64,000 bases of DNA from Rhizophagus clarus (GCA_015698045.1 BLAL01000172.1:434001-498000); one strand, 5' to 3'; shown: positions 9,963 through 21,703, numbered from the stretch's first letter. Notes: a model not told the origin generated them from the letters alone. A program made the numbers and translations.

Positions 9963-12900
9963 ATGAAACGTGAAAAAGGTATATCAGGCCAATTTATTCC
10001 AGCTGAAGCTACTGAAGCAATAATTAAAGAAAAGTTAAGCAAAAAAGCCGCAAAGCGTGCTCGAAGACAGAAAAAAAAGCAGGAAGATAGATTGAATAAC
10101 GTTCCAGAACAGGAATGGCGTAAGATATCATTATTGAATCCTCCCCCAGTACCTGTTCAAGAAAAAGATGACATCTCAATAGTAACATCTTCGAATAGTA
10201 AAAAACGTAAACGAAAAAATACAGTTCAAGAAGATAATTTTATTAAAGAAAATGGTTTTGTTGAACTTAATTCTCTTGAATGGTCCGAAGTGAATTGTCC
10301 CGATTCAATTTTCATGGGGGACGATTTAGGGGGATTTTTATGTTTAGAAGAAATCGATGACATTGACGTTGAATACGAAGATGATAAAAACACACAAGGA
10401 AAAACGATTAAATTTAAGGTCAGTGCTATAGCGTAAATTTATAATTTATGATTAAATTATTTTTAATAATATTATTTATCAACAGAAAGTAAAAAGTAGT
10501 AAGGGATTATCAAGTACAAAAAATAAAAACTTATGTGCTAAACCAGAAGAACCATTACCAGAAGATGAGTCATCTAAGTATTATGACTTGGACACATTTA
10601 ATGAGAGTATTTCAATAAGAAACAAAAAGATGAGAGAATATACGCAATCTGAAAATATAAGATTAACAGATGATAATGTTGATAATAATATAGACAAGTA
10701 TGATGATGAAAATGATGAGGACGAAATCGATTTTGATTTAAAAATAGAAGAAAGCGTCAGCACAAATATTAATAATAAGCAGAACGGAAAAGAAACGGGC
10801 CAGAATGCTATGGAAGGTATTGAAAATCCAGCTTTCTGAACTATTCATAGGCTCTTAACTAACAACATTCATTAAAAGGAATCGATCTTTCCGCATGGAA
10901 TCATTTCAATCTATCTCCTATCATTATGGATGGGTTAAAAGCACTCGGGTTTAATAAACCTACGCCAATTCAAGCAAAAACACTTCCTTTCAGTTTATCT
11001 GGGCGTGATGTTGTAGGTGCCGCTGAAACTGGTTCTGGAAAAACACTTGCTTTTGGAATACCTATATTGGAATACATTTTTAAGAAACAAGTAAAAGACT
11101 CGGATCAGCTTGTAGGGCTTATTTTGACACCTACAAGAGAATTAGCTATGCAAATTAGAGACCATCTTCAAAATATTAGTAAAAATTCTTTAGTAAAAGT
11201 AAGAATTATTTATTACTATGTTATTTTAAAACAAAAAACGATATTGACAATAAGTTGTCATTGTACAAAGATTATAACGATTGTGGGAGGAATGGCTACA
11301 CAGAAACAACAACGACTATTATCAAAGCACCCAAATATTATTGTCGCTACACCTGGTCGTTTATGGGAATTATTTTCTGAGGTTTATTTATTTAATGTTT
11401 AAAATTTATTTAAGCATATAATACCATTCATACTTAAGATTCTATCGAATACTGGTTTATACTACAGAATGACGCGTACCTTAATAATTTGCGACGTATA
11501 AAATTTTTAGTATTAGATGAAGCAGATAGAATGCTCGAAACTGGCCATTTTGAAGAGTTACATCATATTTTAACAGTTTTATCGAGGAATAGAAAGTAAT
11601 AAGCTAGTTATTTAATTGTTTTTCAGTTGTATTGCAATTTTTATTAAATTACATAATATTATTATAAATTATTTGACAGTAACACTAATGAATGGACTGA
11701 AGACGATATTAAAGAAAAGGAATGCACTTATGGTAATAATCTTCTGTCATTGAGATCCTTTTTTTTTCGATGCTTAATTTGTCTATATTAGAACTTTCGC
11801 CTCGACAGACTTTTGTGTTCTCTGCTACACTTGATAACAAATTGAAAGAAAACTTGAAGAAAAAGAAATACAAGTCAAAAAAGATAAATAAAGAGACCGC
11901 AGGAACAATGAGTAAATATATAATATATTTTTTATTTACTTAAATCAAATATATAAAATCTAATAATTAAATTAATTCAAATTAAGCTGAATTAATGGAT
12001 CGGCTTGAATTTAGTGATTCTAATCCAATCTTTCTGGATATTACACCCGAAGATGTGGTTGCTGAAACATTACAAGAATCCAAGATTGATTGTCTGACCA
12101 AAGAGAAGGTATATTATCAATTCTATTCTCTCGAATTGTTTGTTAATACTCGATTATTAATATGTATACTTTTTAGGATATATATACGTATTATTTTATT
12201 ACACGATATCCTGGTCGGACTCTTATTTTTGTTAACAGTATTGATTGTATTCGACGTCTTATACCAGTAATTAAATTGTTAAATATCGAGGTTTTTGGAC
12301 TTCACGCGCAAATGCAACAAAGACAGCGTTTAAAGAATTTAGATAGGTAAACCTGAAGAACTGTAAGAAATATTTATTATTCAAGTATGGCTAATTAACG
12401 CGTTTATAATTATTAGATTTAAACAAAACCCCAAAGCTGTTATGATTGCTAGTGATGTCGCGGCTCGTGGTTTAGACATTCCGTTGGTTGAACATGTAAT
12501 ACACTATCAATTACCGCGTTCTAGTGATGTAAGTTAATTAGTATTTTTGTAATTTAGTTTATTTATTGTATTAAATCTATTTAATTTTTTTTTTTTCTAG
12601 ATATATGTTCATCGAAGTGGCCGTACGGCCCGTTCAAGGAAAGAAGGCGTAAGTTTAATGCTGTGTAGTCCCGAAGAACTAAGTTTATATCGGAAGTTGT
12701 GTTTGAAATTAAATAAGGGTAATAAATTGGCGCTGAACTTTTTTAAATACTTTTAAACCATATTTTGTAAATAATTTATTTCTCCTTATTTTAGTTGATG
12801 GCTTAACAGATTTTCCCGTCGACCGAAGCATTTTAAATTCAATGAAACAGAGAATTAACTTGGCAAGACAAATCGATCAAGAGGAACACAAAATACAGAA

Positions 12901-13446
12901 GGTGCGAAATATCTAACTAAATCCAACAATATCGTGTTTCAATTACAAATTTCTTTTAATACAGATGAACCACGATAATGATTGGTTTAAGAAAACCGCC
13001 CAAGAATTTGAAATCGACTTAGATGATGATGAAATGTAATTTCTTAGTGTTCATAGAGTTAGGTTGATAATTCCAACGGCAAATTTTTATTTAACCCCAT
13101 TTCCATTTTTTAGAGTTAACGATTCTAGTAAAGGAAGTCAGAAACAAATTAAGGAAAAAATTCGATCAATGAAGTTAGAATTAAAGTCATTATTATCTCA
13201 ACCATTAATTCCACAAGGAGTGTCTACAAAATATCTCACAAGTGGAGTCGTACGTGATTTAGCGGATAGACTGTTAGATGAATCTTCGCGTAAGTATAAG
13301 TATTATCCTATTATTTTATTTATAAACCGGATTATGATTATAATAATTTGTTGACTTTAATAGATAATTCGGAAATCTTGGGTGTTAAGAATACCAAAGC
13401 GACTGATGATTTAAAAGCAAGAAAAAAAAAAAAAATAAATAAATAA
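9963..13446 (+). CDS. MAK5: ATP-dependent RNA helicase MAK5 / DDX24 family
   Basis: DEAD-box helicase for large-subunit (60S) ribosome assembly in the nucleolus. Fifteen exons join in frame to 825 residues: 9963-10418, 10486-10816, 10879-11198, 11271-11381, 11468-11595, 11680-11732, 11792-11911, 11987-12108, 12177-12346, 12417-12528, 12601-12718, 12795-12901, 12965-13035, 13114-13289, 13364-13446. Motifs in order: Q motif GFNKPTPIQ, motif [24 protein letters not shown] (423-426), SAT (477-479), LIFVNS, ARGLDIP and HRSGRTAR. The acidic, lysine-rich N-terminus with [11 protein letters not shown] and [11 protein letters not shown], and the insert between DEAD and SAT, separate this subfamily from other DEAD proteins. 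The C-terminus ends in a Lys run before TAA. The shortest exon is 53 bases. Confidence 0.93.
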
Positions 13447-13879
13447 AATAAATCAAAGTAATAATAAATAAATAAGTAGCAGTATCGTTTAGAAATGAGA
13501 AAAGTTGAGAAATTTTATGTGGTTTATGAGAAAATTAACTTGTACAAAGAAAAATTTAGTTTTTTTTTATTTTCTTAGCACATATACACAGAAAAAATAA
13601 TTGATCAAAAAAGTTAAGGTTGTGTATACTAGCTTTATATAAATGAAGTTTTTTATTCAAATTAGACCACTGGTTATTTTGTTCTTAGTTTTATATATTT
13701 TTTGAGATCTCAATAAAATTTTATAAATAATTTTAATATGTGTTAATTTCAAATATATAATAAAATTTTATATATTTTTTTTTGTATTTTAAGTAGCTAG
13801 CTTTATCATGTACTATTATAATATAATTATATTATATTATAGTTATAACTATAAGTTGGCCCCTATTTATTTATCTATT
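13447..13879. other. AT-rich 3' flank of MAK5
   Basis: No gene seen. Long A/T runs and TATA-rich sequence; the start of a roughly 10-kb stretch with no intact gene. Confidence 0.5.
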
Positions 13880-14033
13880 CGGTTCTTTGCTAGGAAAATG
13901 ACCTTCTGAAGACTTTTTACTAAAATTAAGATTTTTATAGTTCTTTATTTTTCAAAGCTAATAGATTAAAATGAGCTTAACAATAAATTTAGTTAAAAAA
14001 TTTCTCAAAAGGACATTTTCCTAGCAAAAAACC
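13880..14033. mobile_element. MITE-like element with about 50-base inverted ends
   Basis: The left end starting at about 13881 (core TTTGCTAGGAAAATG) and the reverse complement of the right end (core CATTTTCCTAGCAAA at about 14014-14028) match over about 50 bases with scattered differences, leaving a very short middle. There is no coding capacity. Target duplication is not clear in the AT-rich flanks. Confidence 0.5.
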
Positions 14034-14314
14034 CATATATTTTATAAATTATATAACTGGTGATATTTATTACTACTACTAAACATTATTGTTTATATAA
14101 CAGTCAGTGATCATTTTAGATTACTTGTTGATTATTAATTAAAATAATTTTATATAAGGGTAGTAACATATATTATATAATATTAGTTTAATATAAGATC
14201 TTACCCCGCCACCTCTATGTAAGATTTTATATAACCAATAAAATTATAGTATAAAGTCACATGATTATATATAGATGTAATATAAGATTTTTTCTAATCT
14301 TTTATCCCATCAGA

Positions 14315-15489
14315 ATCCTGAATAATACTAATATAATTCACAAATGATCTGTATGTGTTTACTATTAACTCTATGCAACTTTTTTTTCATAGTAACGCTA
14401 TGCAAACTTACATCTTAATTAAAAAAAAATTTTGTAAAATTTATAAAAAATTCGTTGATGCTATAACAAATTATTCAGTATAAAGGCAGGATCATATGAT
14501 TTACTGATATAATCAAATAATCTAAATATTTGATCTTTTTTTAATTATTTATCAGTTTATTTTTATAGTATTTTCAGATGAAAAGTATGACCAGACTTTT
14601 GGAATTAAAGTAAAGAAGTGTTGGGAGAAGTGTTTTGTTGTTTTTTTTTTAATTAATTAAGTTATTAATTTTTTTTTATTTTTTATAATGTTGCCAGATG
14701 AAAAGCATGACTAGATTTTTGGAATTAAAGTAAGAAAGAGTGAGAAAGTGTTTTTCAGTATTTTTTTTAACTAATTAATTAATTATTTTTTTTTTTTTTT
14801 TTGTAGTGTTGCCAGATAAAAAATATAATCAGACTTTTGAAATTAAGGTAAAGGAAGATGGGAGAAGTATTTTTTGATATTTTTTTTTAACTAATTAATT
14901 AATTATTTTTTTTTTTTTTGTAGTATTACTAGATAAAAAATATAATCAGACTTTTGGAATTAAGATAAGGAAAAGTGAAGGAAGTGTTTTTCAGTGTTTT
15001 TTTAACTAATTAATTAATTATTTTTTTTTTCTTTTTTTGTAGTGTTGCCAGATGAAAAGTATGACCAGACTTTGAATTAAGGTAAGGAAGGGTGGGGGAA
15101 GTATTTTTCAGTGTTTTTTTAACTAATTAATTAATTATTTTTTTTTTCTTTTTTTGTAATGTTGCTAGATGAAAAACACAACTGAACTTTTAGAATTAGG
15201 ATATTAAAAATCAAAAAAAGAATAATAAAAATAAAAAAATTTAGTCTAAAATACTGAAAAAAGTGAAAAAATAAATAAAATAAAATAAACTTTGGTAAAT
15301 ATTGAGTAATTACATTTACCAAAATTAGTATTTTTTAAAAATAAATTTACATATATCTATTATAAACTTTACGCAAATATAATATGTGAATTGACTGATC
15401 TACACAAACTTAATTTGTGGATTTAAAAAGTAATTTCATATAAACTCTATGCAAATCTGTATGTGAATTATATTAGTATTATTCAGGAT
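14315..15489. mobile_element. Element bounded by 28-base inverted repeats, carrying the first splice-cassette array
   Basis: Positions 14315-14342 and 15462-15489 are perfect inverted copies of 28 bases beginning ATCCTGAATAATACTAATAT. Inside, near both ends, are further copies of ACTCTATGCAA and ATCTGTATGTG. The centre is a tandem array of about 115-base units. No transposase is encoded, so it would be a non-autonomous element. The flanking duplication is uncertain. Confidence 0.5.
14570..15195 (+). repeat. Tandem splice-cassette array 1, about six diverged units
   Basis: Units of 113-120 bases begin near 14572, 14692, 14806, 14921, 15041 and 15158. Most have T-rich DNA ending in GTAG, a mini-exon-like core of about 41 bases (GTTGCCAGATGAAAAG..., CAGACTTTTGGAATTAAG), a donor-like GTAAGG, a G-rich patch, then TTAATTAATTAATT. 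Compared with array 2 the cores are richer in A and T, as if older. No long frame is encoded. Confidence 0.8.
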
Positions 15490-16040
15490 CCTACCTCCAT
15501 CATAATTAAATATTTTATCATTTAATTTGTAATTTAGATAACAATCAGAAAAAATTATGGAAAACATCTTTTATGATTATATTATATGCGCGAATTTAGT
15601 TTATTTAGATTTAATAGATATAACTGCCTTATTAGTCCCATTATAAAGTACTAATATGTTCGGCATTCATGTGATTTACATCATGTGAATATATAAATCA
15701 ATTAAAAAAAAGTGCGTCTAACTAATCATAAAACAAAAAATAACTTAATAAAAAAAATACGTTCAACCTATCCGACCATTACACAACTCATCCGAATAAC
15801 TTTGATAAGTATTTTGGCATAAATTTGCTAATTTTTTTTAAAACTTATGAAATTATGTTATTTGTCTTTTCTATTTTTTTTTTGGTTATTTTTTATATAC
15901 ATATTTTTCTCTTTTTTAGACATGTCTACATAAGATTCAACTAGGTTGTACTGTTCAATTTGCATAAGGCATATTAAAGAGTTTAAAAATCAGGCAGGAC
16001 TTCAATGTCATAAAATACTAAAACACACATCTTACATAGT
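15490..16040. other. AT-rich stretch without recognisable gene
   Basis: No credible coding exon, RNA gene or repeat family seen. A short open frame starting at 15946 is AT-biased and runs into the GGGTCA repeats, so it is not called. Confidence 0.4.
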
Positions 16041-16044
16041 GTTC

Positions 16045-16215
16045 CAAATGGGTCGGGTCAGATTGGGTAATCCACTTAACCTGACCCAATATTTTTTTTC
16101 AGGTCGAGTCAGATCAGATAACTCACCTGACCTGATCCTACCTGTTTAACCCGTATAATACTTTGGGTCAGACAGGTCAAATCAGATTAAATGGATCAGG
16201 TCAGGTCAGATAAGT
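16045..16215. repeat. GGGTCAGGTC-type repeat with hairpin potential
   Basis: Repeated GGGTCGGGTCAG, CAGGTCGAGTCAG and CAGGTCAGGTCAGAT alternate with complementary CTGACCC and CACCTGACC, so the region can fold into several hairpins. It is GC-richer than its surroundings. Probably the end of a degenerate transposon or a satellite; no coding. Confidence 0.55.
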
Positions 16216-16249
16216 CAAGCGGGTTGTCAGTGACAAAGTGATAAAAAAA

Positions 16250-16985
16250 AATGTTTTTTATGTCAAATTGCCTATAAAAATGTTAAAAAAAGCTAAAAAA
16301 AATGCATTTATTTAAGAAAAAAATGCCTTTTTTAGACATTTATAATTAAAAAAACGTTTTTTAGGCGTTAATAATTGAAAAAACACCTTTTTTTAAATGT
16401 TTAATTAAAAAATTTCATTTTTTTTAGGCATTTAATTAAGAAAAACTGCCTTTTTTAGGCGTTTAATTAAAAAAAATCATTTTTTTTAGGCATTTAATTA
16501 AAAAAAATGCCTTTATTTAGACATTTAATTAAAAAAAATGCCTTTATTTAGGCGTTTAATTAAAAAATGCTTTTATTTAGACGTTTAATTAAAAAACGCC
16601 TTTATTTAGACATTTAATTAAAAAAATGCCTTTATTTAGGCGTTTAATTAAAAAATGCCTTTATTTAAGCGTTTAATTAAAAAATGCCTTTATTTAGGCG
16701 TTTAATTAAAAAAACATCTTTATTTAGATGTTTAATTAAAAAATGCCTTTATTTAAGCATTTAATTAAAAAAATGCCTTTATTTAGATGTTTAATTAAAA
16801 AACCGCCTTTATTTAGGTATTTGATTAAAAAAACGCCTTTATTTAGGCGTTTAATTAAAAAACACCTTTATTTAAGCGTTTAATTAAAAAAAATGCCTTT
16901 ATTTAGGTGTTAAATTAAAAAAAATGCTTTTATTTAGGCGTTTAATTAAAAAATCACCTTTTTTAGGTGTTTAATTAAAAAAAAT
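16250..16985. repeat. Minisatellite, about 29-31 base unit, some 25 copies
   Basis: Repeating unit TTTAATTAAAAAATGCC followed by TTTATTTAGGCG. Each unit contains an imperfect inverted repeat (AAATGCC...GGCGTTT around TTTATTTA) and the palindrome TTTAATTAAA, so it can form regularly spaced hairpins. Copies are diverged at the C and G positions. Confidence 0.85.
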
Positions 16986-17449
16986 CATATCGGCAGATTT
17001 GTTTTATCGTCTAAATATGTTAAATTTTGTTATACAATGTATTATAAAAGTTAAAGATATGCAATATAGTGATCTAAAAAAAATGCGTACAATTTTTAAA
17101 AGTGCAATTCAGCATGATTCTAATTTTGGCCAGAATTAACATAATTTCGGCTAGATTTAATATACCGTAACTGGTAATATGATAGTAATGATAATTAGTT
17201 AAACAAAAAAAGAAAAAAAACTTTAACACCACAATAATTAAATCTATAATTACAAAACAATTTCACACTTAATAATTTGTTGAATAATAATTAATATCAC
17301 TATAAATTAATAAAAAGGAAATTGTATGAAAAAAATTATATTTTAATTCAAAGAAAAAAAATTACACCACACTGTATACATGATTTTATAAAAAAATTAA
17401 GCCGCAATTGCATAATTTTAACTGTAATATTAATGTTATAATGCTGTAT
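16986..17449. other. AT-rich stretch, no gene seen
   Basis: Low-complexity AT-rich DNA between the minisatellite and the purine tract. No coding exon or RNA gene recognised. Confidence 0.4.
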
Positions 17450-18240
17450 TAATTGCACATGCACTGCAATATATAAGAAAAAATGGAAAATACAGTAAGA
17501 AAGGACAAAGGAAGAATAAAGGAAAGAAGAGATAAATGAAAAGGGATAAAGGGAAGTAAAGATGATCAAAAAGAAATGAGGAAGGAACAAAAAAAGGTAA
17601 AGGATAGTGAAAAAGAATGAATGAAACAAAAAAAGAATAAAAGAGAATGAAAGGAAGCAAAGGAGGAATGAAAATCAATAAAGGGAACAAAAAAAGCAAC
17701 AAAAGAAGTCAAAGATCAATGAAAGAAACCAAAGATCATTGAAAAGAGACCAAAGATCAATGAAAGAAACGAAAAAAGTAATGAAAGAAACCAAGGATCA
17801 ATGAAAAAAACAAAAAAAAAGCAACGAAAGAAATCAAAAATCAATGAAATAAACCAAAAAAGCAATAAAAGAAACAATGATGAAAGGAATAAAAGATCAA
17901 TGAAAGGAATAACAAAAGAACCACAAAAGATCAATGAAAGAACCATAGAAGAAACGAAAGGAATAATGAAAAAAAGAAACGAAAAAACCACGAAAAGAAG
18001 AGAAATAAAGGGGAAAAAAATGAAAGAAAAGCCAGAACACCCACCCATAGAAAAAAAATGAAAGAAAACGGTTAATATCATCTTAAAAGAAAAATAAAAC
18101 AACAGGAGAAGAGACGTAAGAGACTTACTTGAATTTTCACTCATATGGTACACATCTAAAAAGACAAAAAGTTTAGTAAAAGAACAAGGGAAAGAATGAA
18201 AAGAAAACAAAAAAAAGGAGAAGAAATTAAAACTCACCTT
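17450..18240. repeat. Long purine-biased strand built from GAAAGAAACCAAAGATCAATG-type repeats
   Basis: For nearly 800 bases the plus strand is dominated by A and G, made of degenerate tandem blocks such as CAAAGATCAATGAAAGAAAC and AAGGAATAAAAGATCAATG. The minus strand is therefore a near-continuous pyrimidine tract, and it creates a long hydrophobic shadow frame that should not be called a gene. Some mini-exon-like islands are embedded at the right end. Confidence 0.75.
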
Positions 18241-18375
18241 GAATTTCCGAAATGGATAAAAACAGCCACGCCTAAAAAAAAAGAACAAGTTAATAAGAGA
18301 CAAAAGAAAGGAGAATAAAAGCAAAAAAAACTTACCTGTTACAGTATTTAATCCCGAAGCTAAAGGTAACGCCAT
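18126..18375 (-). other. Possible short spliced transcript (33-codon frame)
   Basis: Three islands on the minus strand have clean splice borders: 18375-18336 (starts ATG, donor GTAAGT), 18271-18238 (acceptor TTTTTTTAG, donor GTGAGT) and from 18155 (acceptor TTTTTAG, with a further GTAAGT donor near 18127). Joined, they read MALPLASGLNTVTG, VAVFIHFGNSR, CVPYE and stop, 33 codons. The introns are the pyrimidine tract. It might be a small gene, a gene fragment, or a non-coding RNA; no family is recognised. Confidence 0.3.
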
Positions 18376-18892
18376 TAACTAAAAAATTTAAATTGTAGTT
18401 TATAATTTTTGAAAAAAAAAATTATTTTTTTATTTTTTAAAAAAAAAATTCCCTTATCATAAAACAAATGATTTTTTATTTTTTTAAAAAAAATTTCCCT
18501 TAAAAAAAAATTTTTTAAAAAAAAATTTCCCTTAAAAAAATGACATTTTTTTTAAAAAAAAAATTTCACTTAAAAAAAACGATATATTTTTTAAAAAAAA
18601 ATTTCCCTTCCGCCAAAATATAAAAATCTGAAGTCTGAACAAAACTACTAGCATTGATTATCTATTTATAACATAAAAGGCAATATCGCTTGCCATTTAT
18701 GATAAGCTTATCTCATGAGTTGATATAAAAAAGGAATATGTTATATATCACATGCACTTTATCTAGTTTTGAACTGGTATAACCGGTATTATGATCCGAT
18801 TATTTGGGTAAACAGGTTTTTTTTTTGAATTTATTACATTTAGATAAAAAACAATTTAAAAAAATAATTATTTTTTTTTTTTTCTTTTTTGT
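18376..18892. other. Homopolymer blocks and AT-rich DNA
   Basis: About six blocks combining runs of T and A with AATTTCCCTT recur between 18410 and 18610. The rest, to the array start, is plain AT-rich sequence with no gene. Confidence 0.5.
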
Positions 18893-21216
18893 AGTATTGC
18901 CGGACGAAAAGTATGACCAGACTATTGGAATTAAGGTAAGGGAGGGTTGGGGTGGTGTTTTTCGTTGTTGTTTTTTTTAATTAATTAATTAATTATTTTT
19001 TTTTTTTCTTTTTTTGTAGTGTTGCCAGACGAAAAACGTGACCGGACTTTTGGAATTAAGGTAAGGAAGGGTTGGGGGAGGTGTTTTTCATTGGTTTTTT
19101 TATTTAATTAATTAATTATTTTTTTTTTCTTTTTTGTAGTGTTGCCGGACGAAAAACATGACCGGACTTTTGGAATTAAGGTAAGGAAGTGTTTTTCGTT
19201 GGTTTTTTTTTATTTAATTAATTAATTATTATTTTTTTTTTCTTTTCTGTAGTGTTGCCAGACGAAAAACACGACCGGACTATTGGAATTAAGGTAAGGG
19301 AGGGTTGGGGTGGTGTTTTTCGTTGTTATTTTTTTTAATTAATTAATTAATTATTTTTTTGTTTGTTTTTTCTTTTTTGTAGTGTTGTCGGATGAAAAGC
19401 ATGACTGGACTATTGGAATTAAAGTAAGGGAGGGTTGGGGGAGGTGTTTTTTGTTGTTTTTTTTTTAATTAATTAATTAATTATTTGTTTTTTTTTTCTT
19501 TTTTGTAGTGTTGCCAGACGAAAAGCACGACCAGACTATTGGAATTAAGATAAGGGAGGGTTGGGGTGGTGTTTTTTGTTTAATTAATTAATTATTTATT
19601 TGTTTTTTTTTTCTTTTTTATAGTGTTGCCGGACGAAAAGTATGACCGGACTATTAGAATTAAGGTAAGGGAGGGTTGGGTGGTGTTTTTTGTTTAATTA
19701 ATTAATTATTTTTTTGTTTATTTTTTCTTTTTTGTAGTGTTGTCAGACGAAAAGCATGACTGGACTATTGGAATTAAGGTAAGGGAGGGTTGGGGGAGGT
19801 GTTTTTTGTTGTTTTTTTTTTAATTAATTAATTAATTATTTGTTTTTTTTTCTTTTTTGTAGTGTTGCCAGACGAAAAGCATGACCGGACTATTGGAATT
19901 AAGGTAAGGGAAGGTTGGGTGGTGTTTTTTGTTTAATTAATTAATTATTTATTTGTTTGTTTTTTCTTTTTTGTAGTGTTGCCAGACGAAAAACATGACC
20001 GGACTATTGGAATTAAGGTAAGGGAGGGTTGGGTGGTGTTTTTTGTTTAATTAATTATTTATTTATTTGCTTTTTTTTTCTTTTTTGTAGTGTTGCCGGA
20101 CGAAAAGCACGACCGGACTATTGGAATTAAGGTAAGGGAGGGTTAGGGTGGTGTTTTTTGTTTAATTAATTAATTATTTTTTTGTTTGTTTTTTCTTTTT
20201 TGTAGTGTTGTCGGACGAAAAGCACGACCGGACTATTGGAATTAAAGTAAGAGAGGGTTGGGGGAGGTGTTTTTTGTTGTTTTTTTTTTAATTAATTAAT
20301 TAATTATTTGTTTTTTTTTTCTTTTTTGTAGTGTTGCCGGACGAAAAGCACGACCGGACTATTGGAATTAAGGTAAGGGAGGGGTTGGGGTGGTGTTTTT
20401 TGTTTAATTAATTAATTATTTATTTGTTTTTTTTTCTTTTTTGTAGTGTTGCCAGACGAAAAGCACGACCGGACTATTGGAATTAAGGTAAGGAAGGGTT
20501 GGGGTGGTGTTTTTCGTTGTTGTTTTTTTTAATTAATTAATTTTTTATTTTTATTTTTTCTTTTTTTGTAGTGTTGCCGGACGAAAAACGTGACCGGACT
20601 ATTGGAATTAAGGTAAGGGAGGGTTGGGTGGTGTTTTTTGTTTAATTAATTAATTAATTATTTGTTTGTTTTTTCTTTTTTGTAGTGTTGCCAGACAAAA
20701 AACATGACCGGACTATTGGAATTAAGGTAAGGGAGGGTTGGGTGGTGTTTTTTGTTTAATTAATTAATTATTTATTTGCTTTTTTTTTCTTTTTTGTAGT
20801 GTTGCCAGACGAAAAGCATGACCGGACTTTTGGAATTAAGGACAATTAAGGTAAGGGAGGGTTGGGGTGGTATTTTCGTTATTTTTTTTAATTAATTAAT
20901 TATTTATTTGTTTTTTTTCTTTTTGTAGTGTTGCTGGACGAAAAGCACGACCGGACTTTTGGAATTAAGGACAATTAAGGTAAGGGAGGGTTGGGGAGGT
21001 GTTTTTCGTTGTTTTTTTAATTAATTATTAATTTTTTTTTTTTTTGTAGTGTTGCCGGACGAAAAGCATGACCGGACTTTTGGAATTAAGGACAATTAAG
21101 GTAAGGGAGGGTTGGGGTGGTGTTTTTCGTTAGTTTTTTTTTAATTAATTAATTATTTATTTTATTTCTTTCTTTTTTGTAGTGTTGCCAGACGAAAAGC
21201 ACGACCGGACTTCACA
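18893..21216 (+). repeat. Tandem splice-cassette array 2, about 20 units
   Basis: Twenty units of about 112-128 bases. Each has a pyrimidine tract ending TTTTTTGTAG, a 41-base exon-like core (TGTTGCCGGACGAAAAGCAC then GACCGGACTATTGGAATTAAG-like sequence), the donor GTAAGG, a G-rich GGAGGGTTGGGG patch, and TTAATTAATTAATT where a branch site would lie. The cores are very similar, so amplification is recent. The unit near 19505 has lost its donor (ATAAGG). Three late units (near 20797, 20925, 21045) carry a 10-base insertion making the core 51 bases. The last unit breaks off after the first half of its core. Cores of 41 bases do not keep frame when joined. Confidence 0.9.
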
Positions 21217-21429
21217 ATTTAATATTTTGACATTATTAAAACGATTTGTTAAATAACTTTTATAAAAGCATTCTGTGCCTTTCATATATTGTGTATTTAA
21301 AAAAAAATTATCCTTTTATTTAATGATCATAGGGCCATTGGTGTTCTGAATCTAATGATATAACTTTTACTATTCTGTTTTACTGAGTTTTACCGAATGT
21401 AAAATAAAATAAAAGTATATTGATCATAA

Positions 21430-21580
21430 TATGACTTATCTGCAGCAAATGGAATTCCTTGAGACGCGGGTATGTTGTTTCTTTGGAAAGAATATCAGAA
21501 TTGTCTTTAAGAAATGTTCTAACGTTTCTTCTTTTTTAATTTTTGTAGGTGATGAGTTCTCTGGGCTTATTGGGATACAG
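21430..21580 (+). other. Two further exon-like islands after array 2
   Basis: After CTGCAG at 21446 an island of about 24 bases ends at the donor GTATGT; then TTTTTGTAG at about 21549 is followed by 32 bases (GTGATGAGTTCTCTGGGC...) and GTATATTG. They resemble the array layout but not its core sequence. Coding cannot be shown. Confidence 0.25.
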
Positions 21581-21703
21581 GTATATTGTTTTTGTAGAAA
21601 GGCGGCGTTCGCAAGGCTCTGTAACAACGATCATCTATTTAAAAGTCAAAGCTTTCGTACTGGTGGATTTAAATATCATGAGATTTCAATGTCGGTTAAA
21701 TGA

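Noticed and set aside
17716..18375. 219-codon minus-strand frame, very hydrophobic
   Set aside because: It is translation of the pyrimidine-rich simple repeat (Phe, Leu, Ser only), with no domain; real signals there are the small spliced islands.
18893..21216. CRISPR array
   Set aside because: Regular spacing, but both parts of the unit are repeated, units exceed 110 bases, and the genome is eukaryotic.
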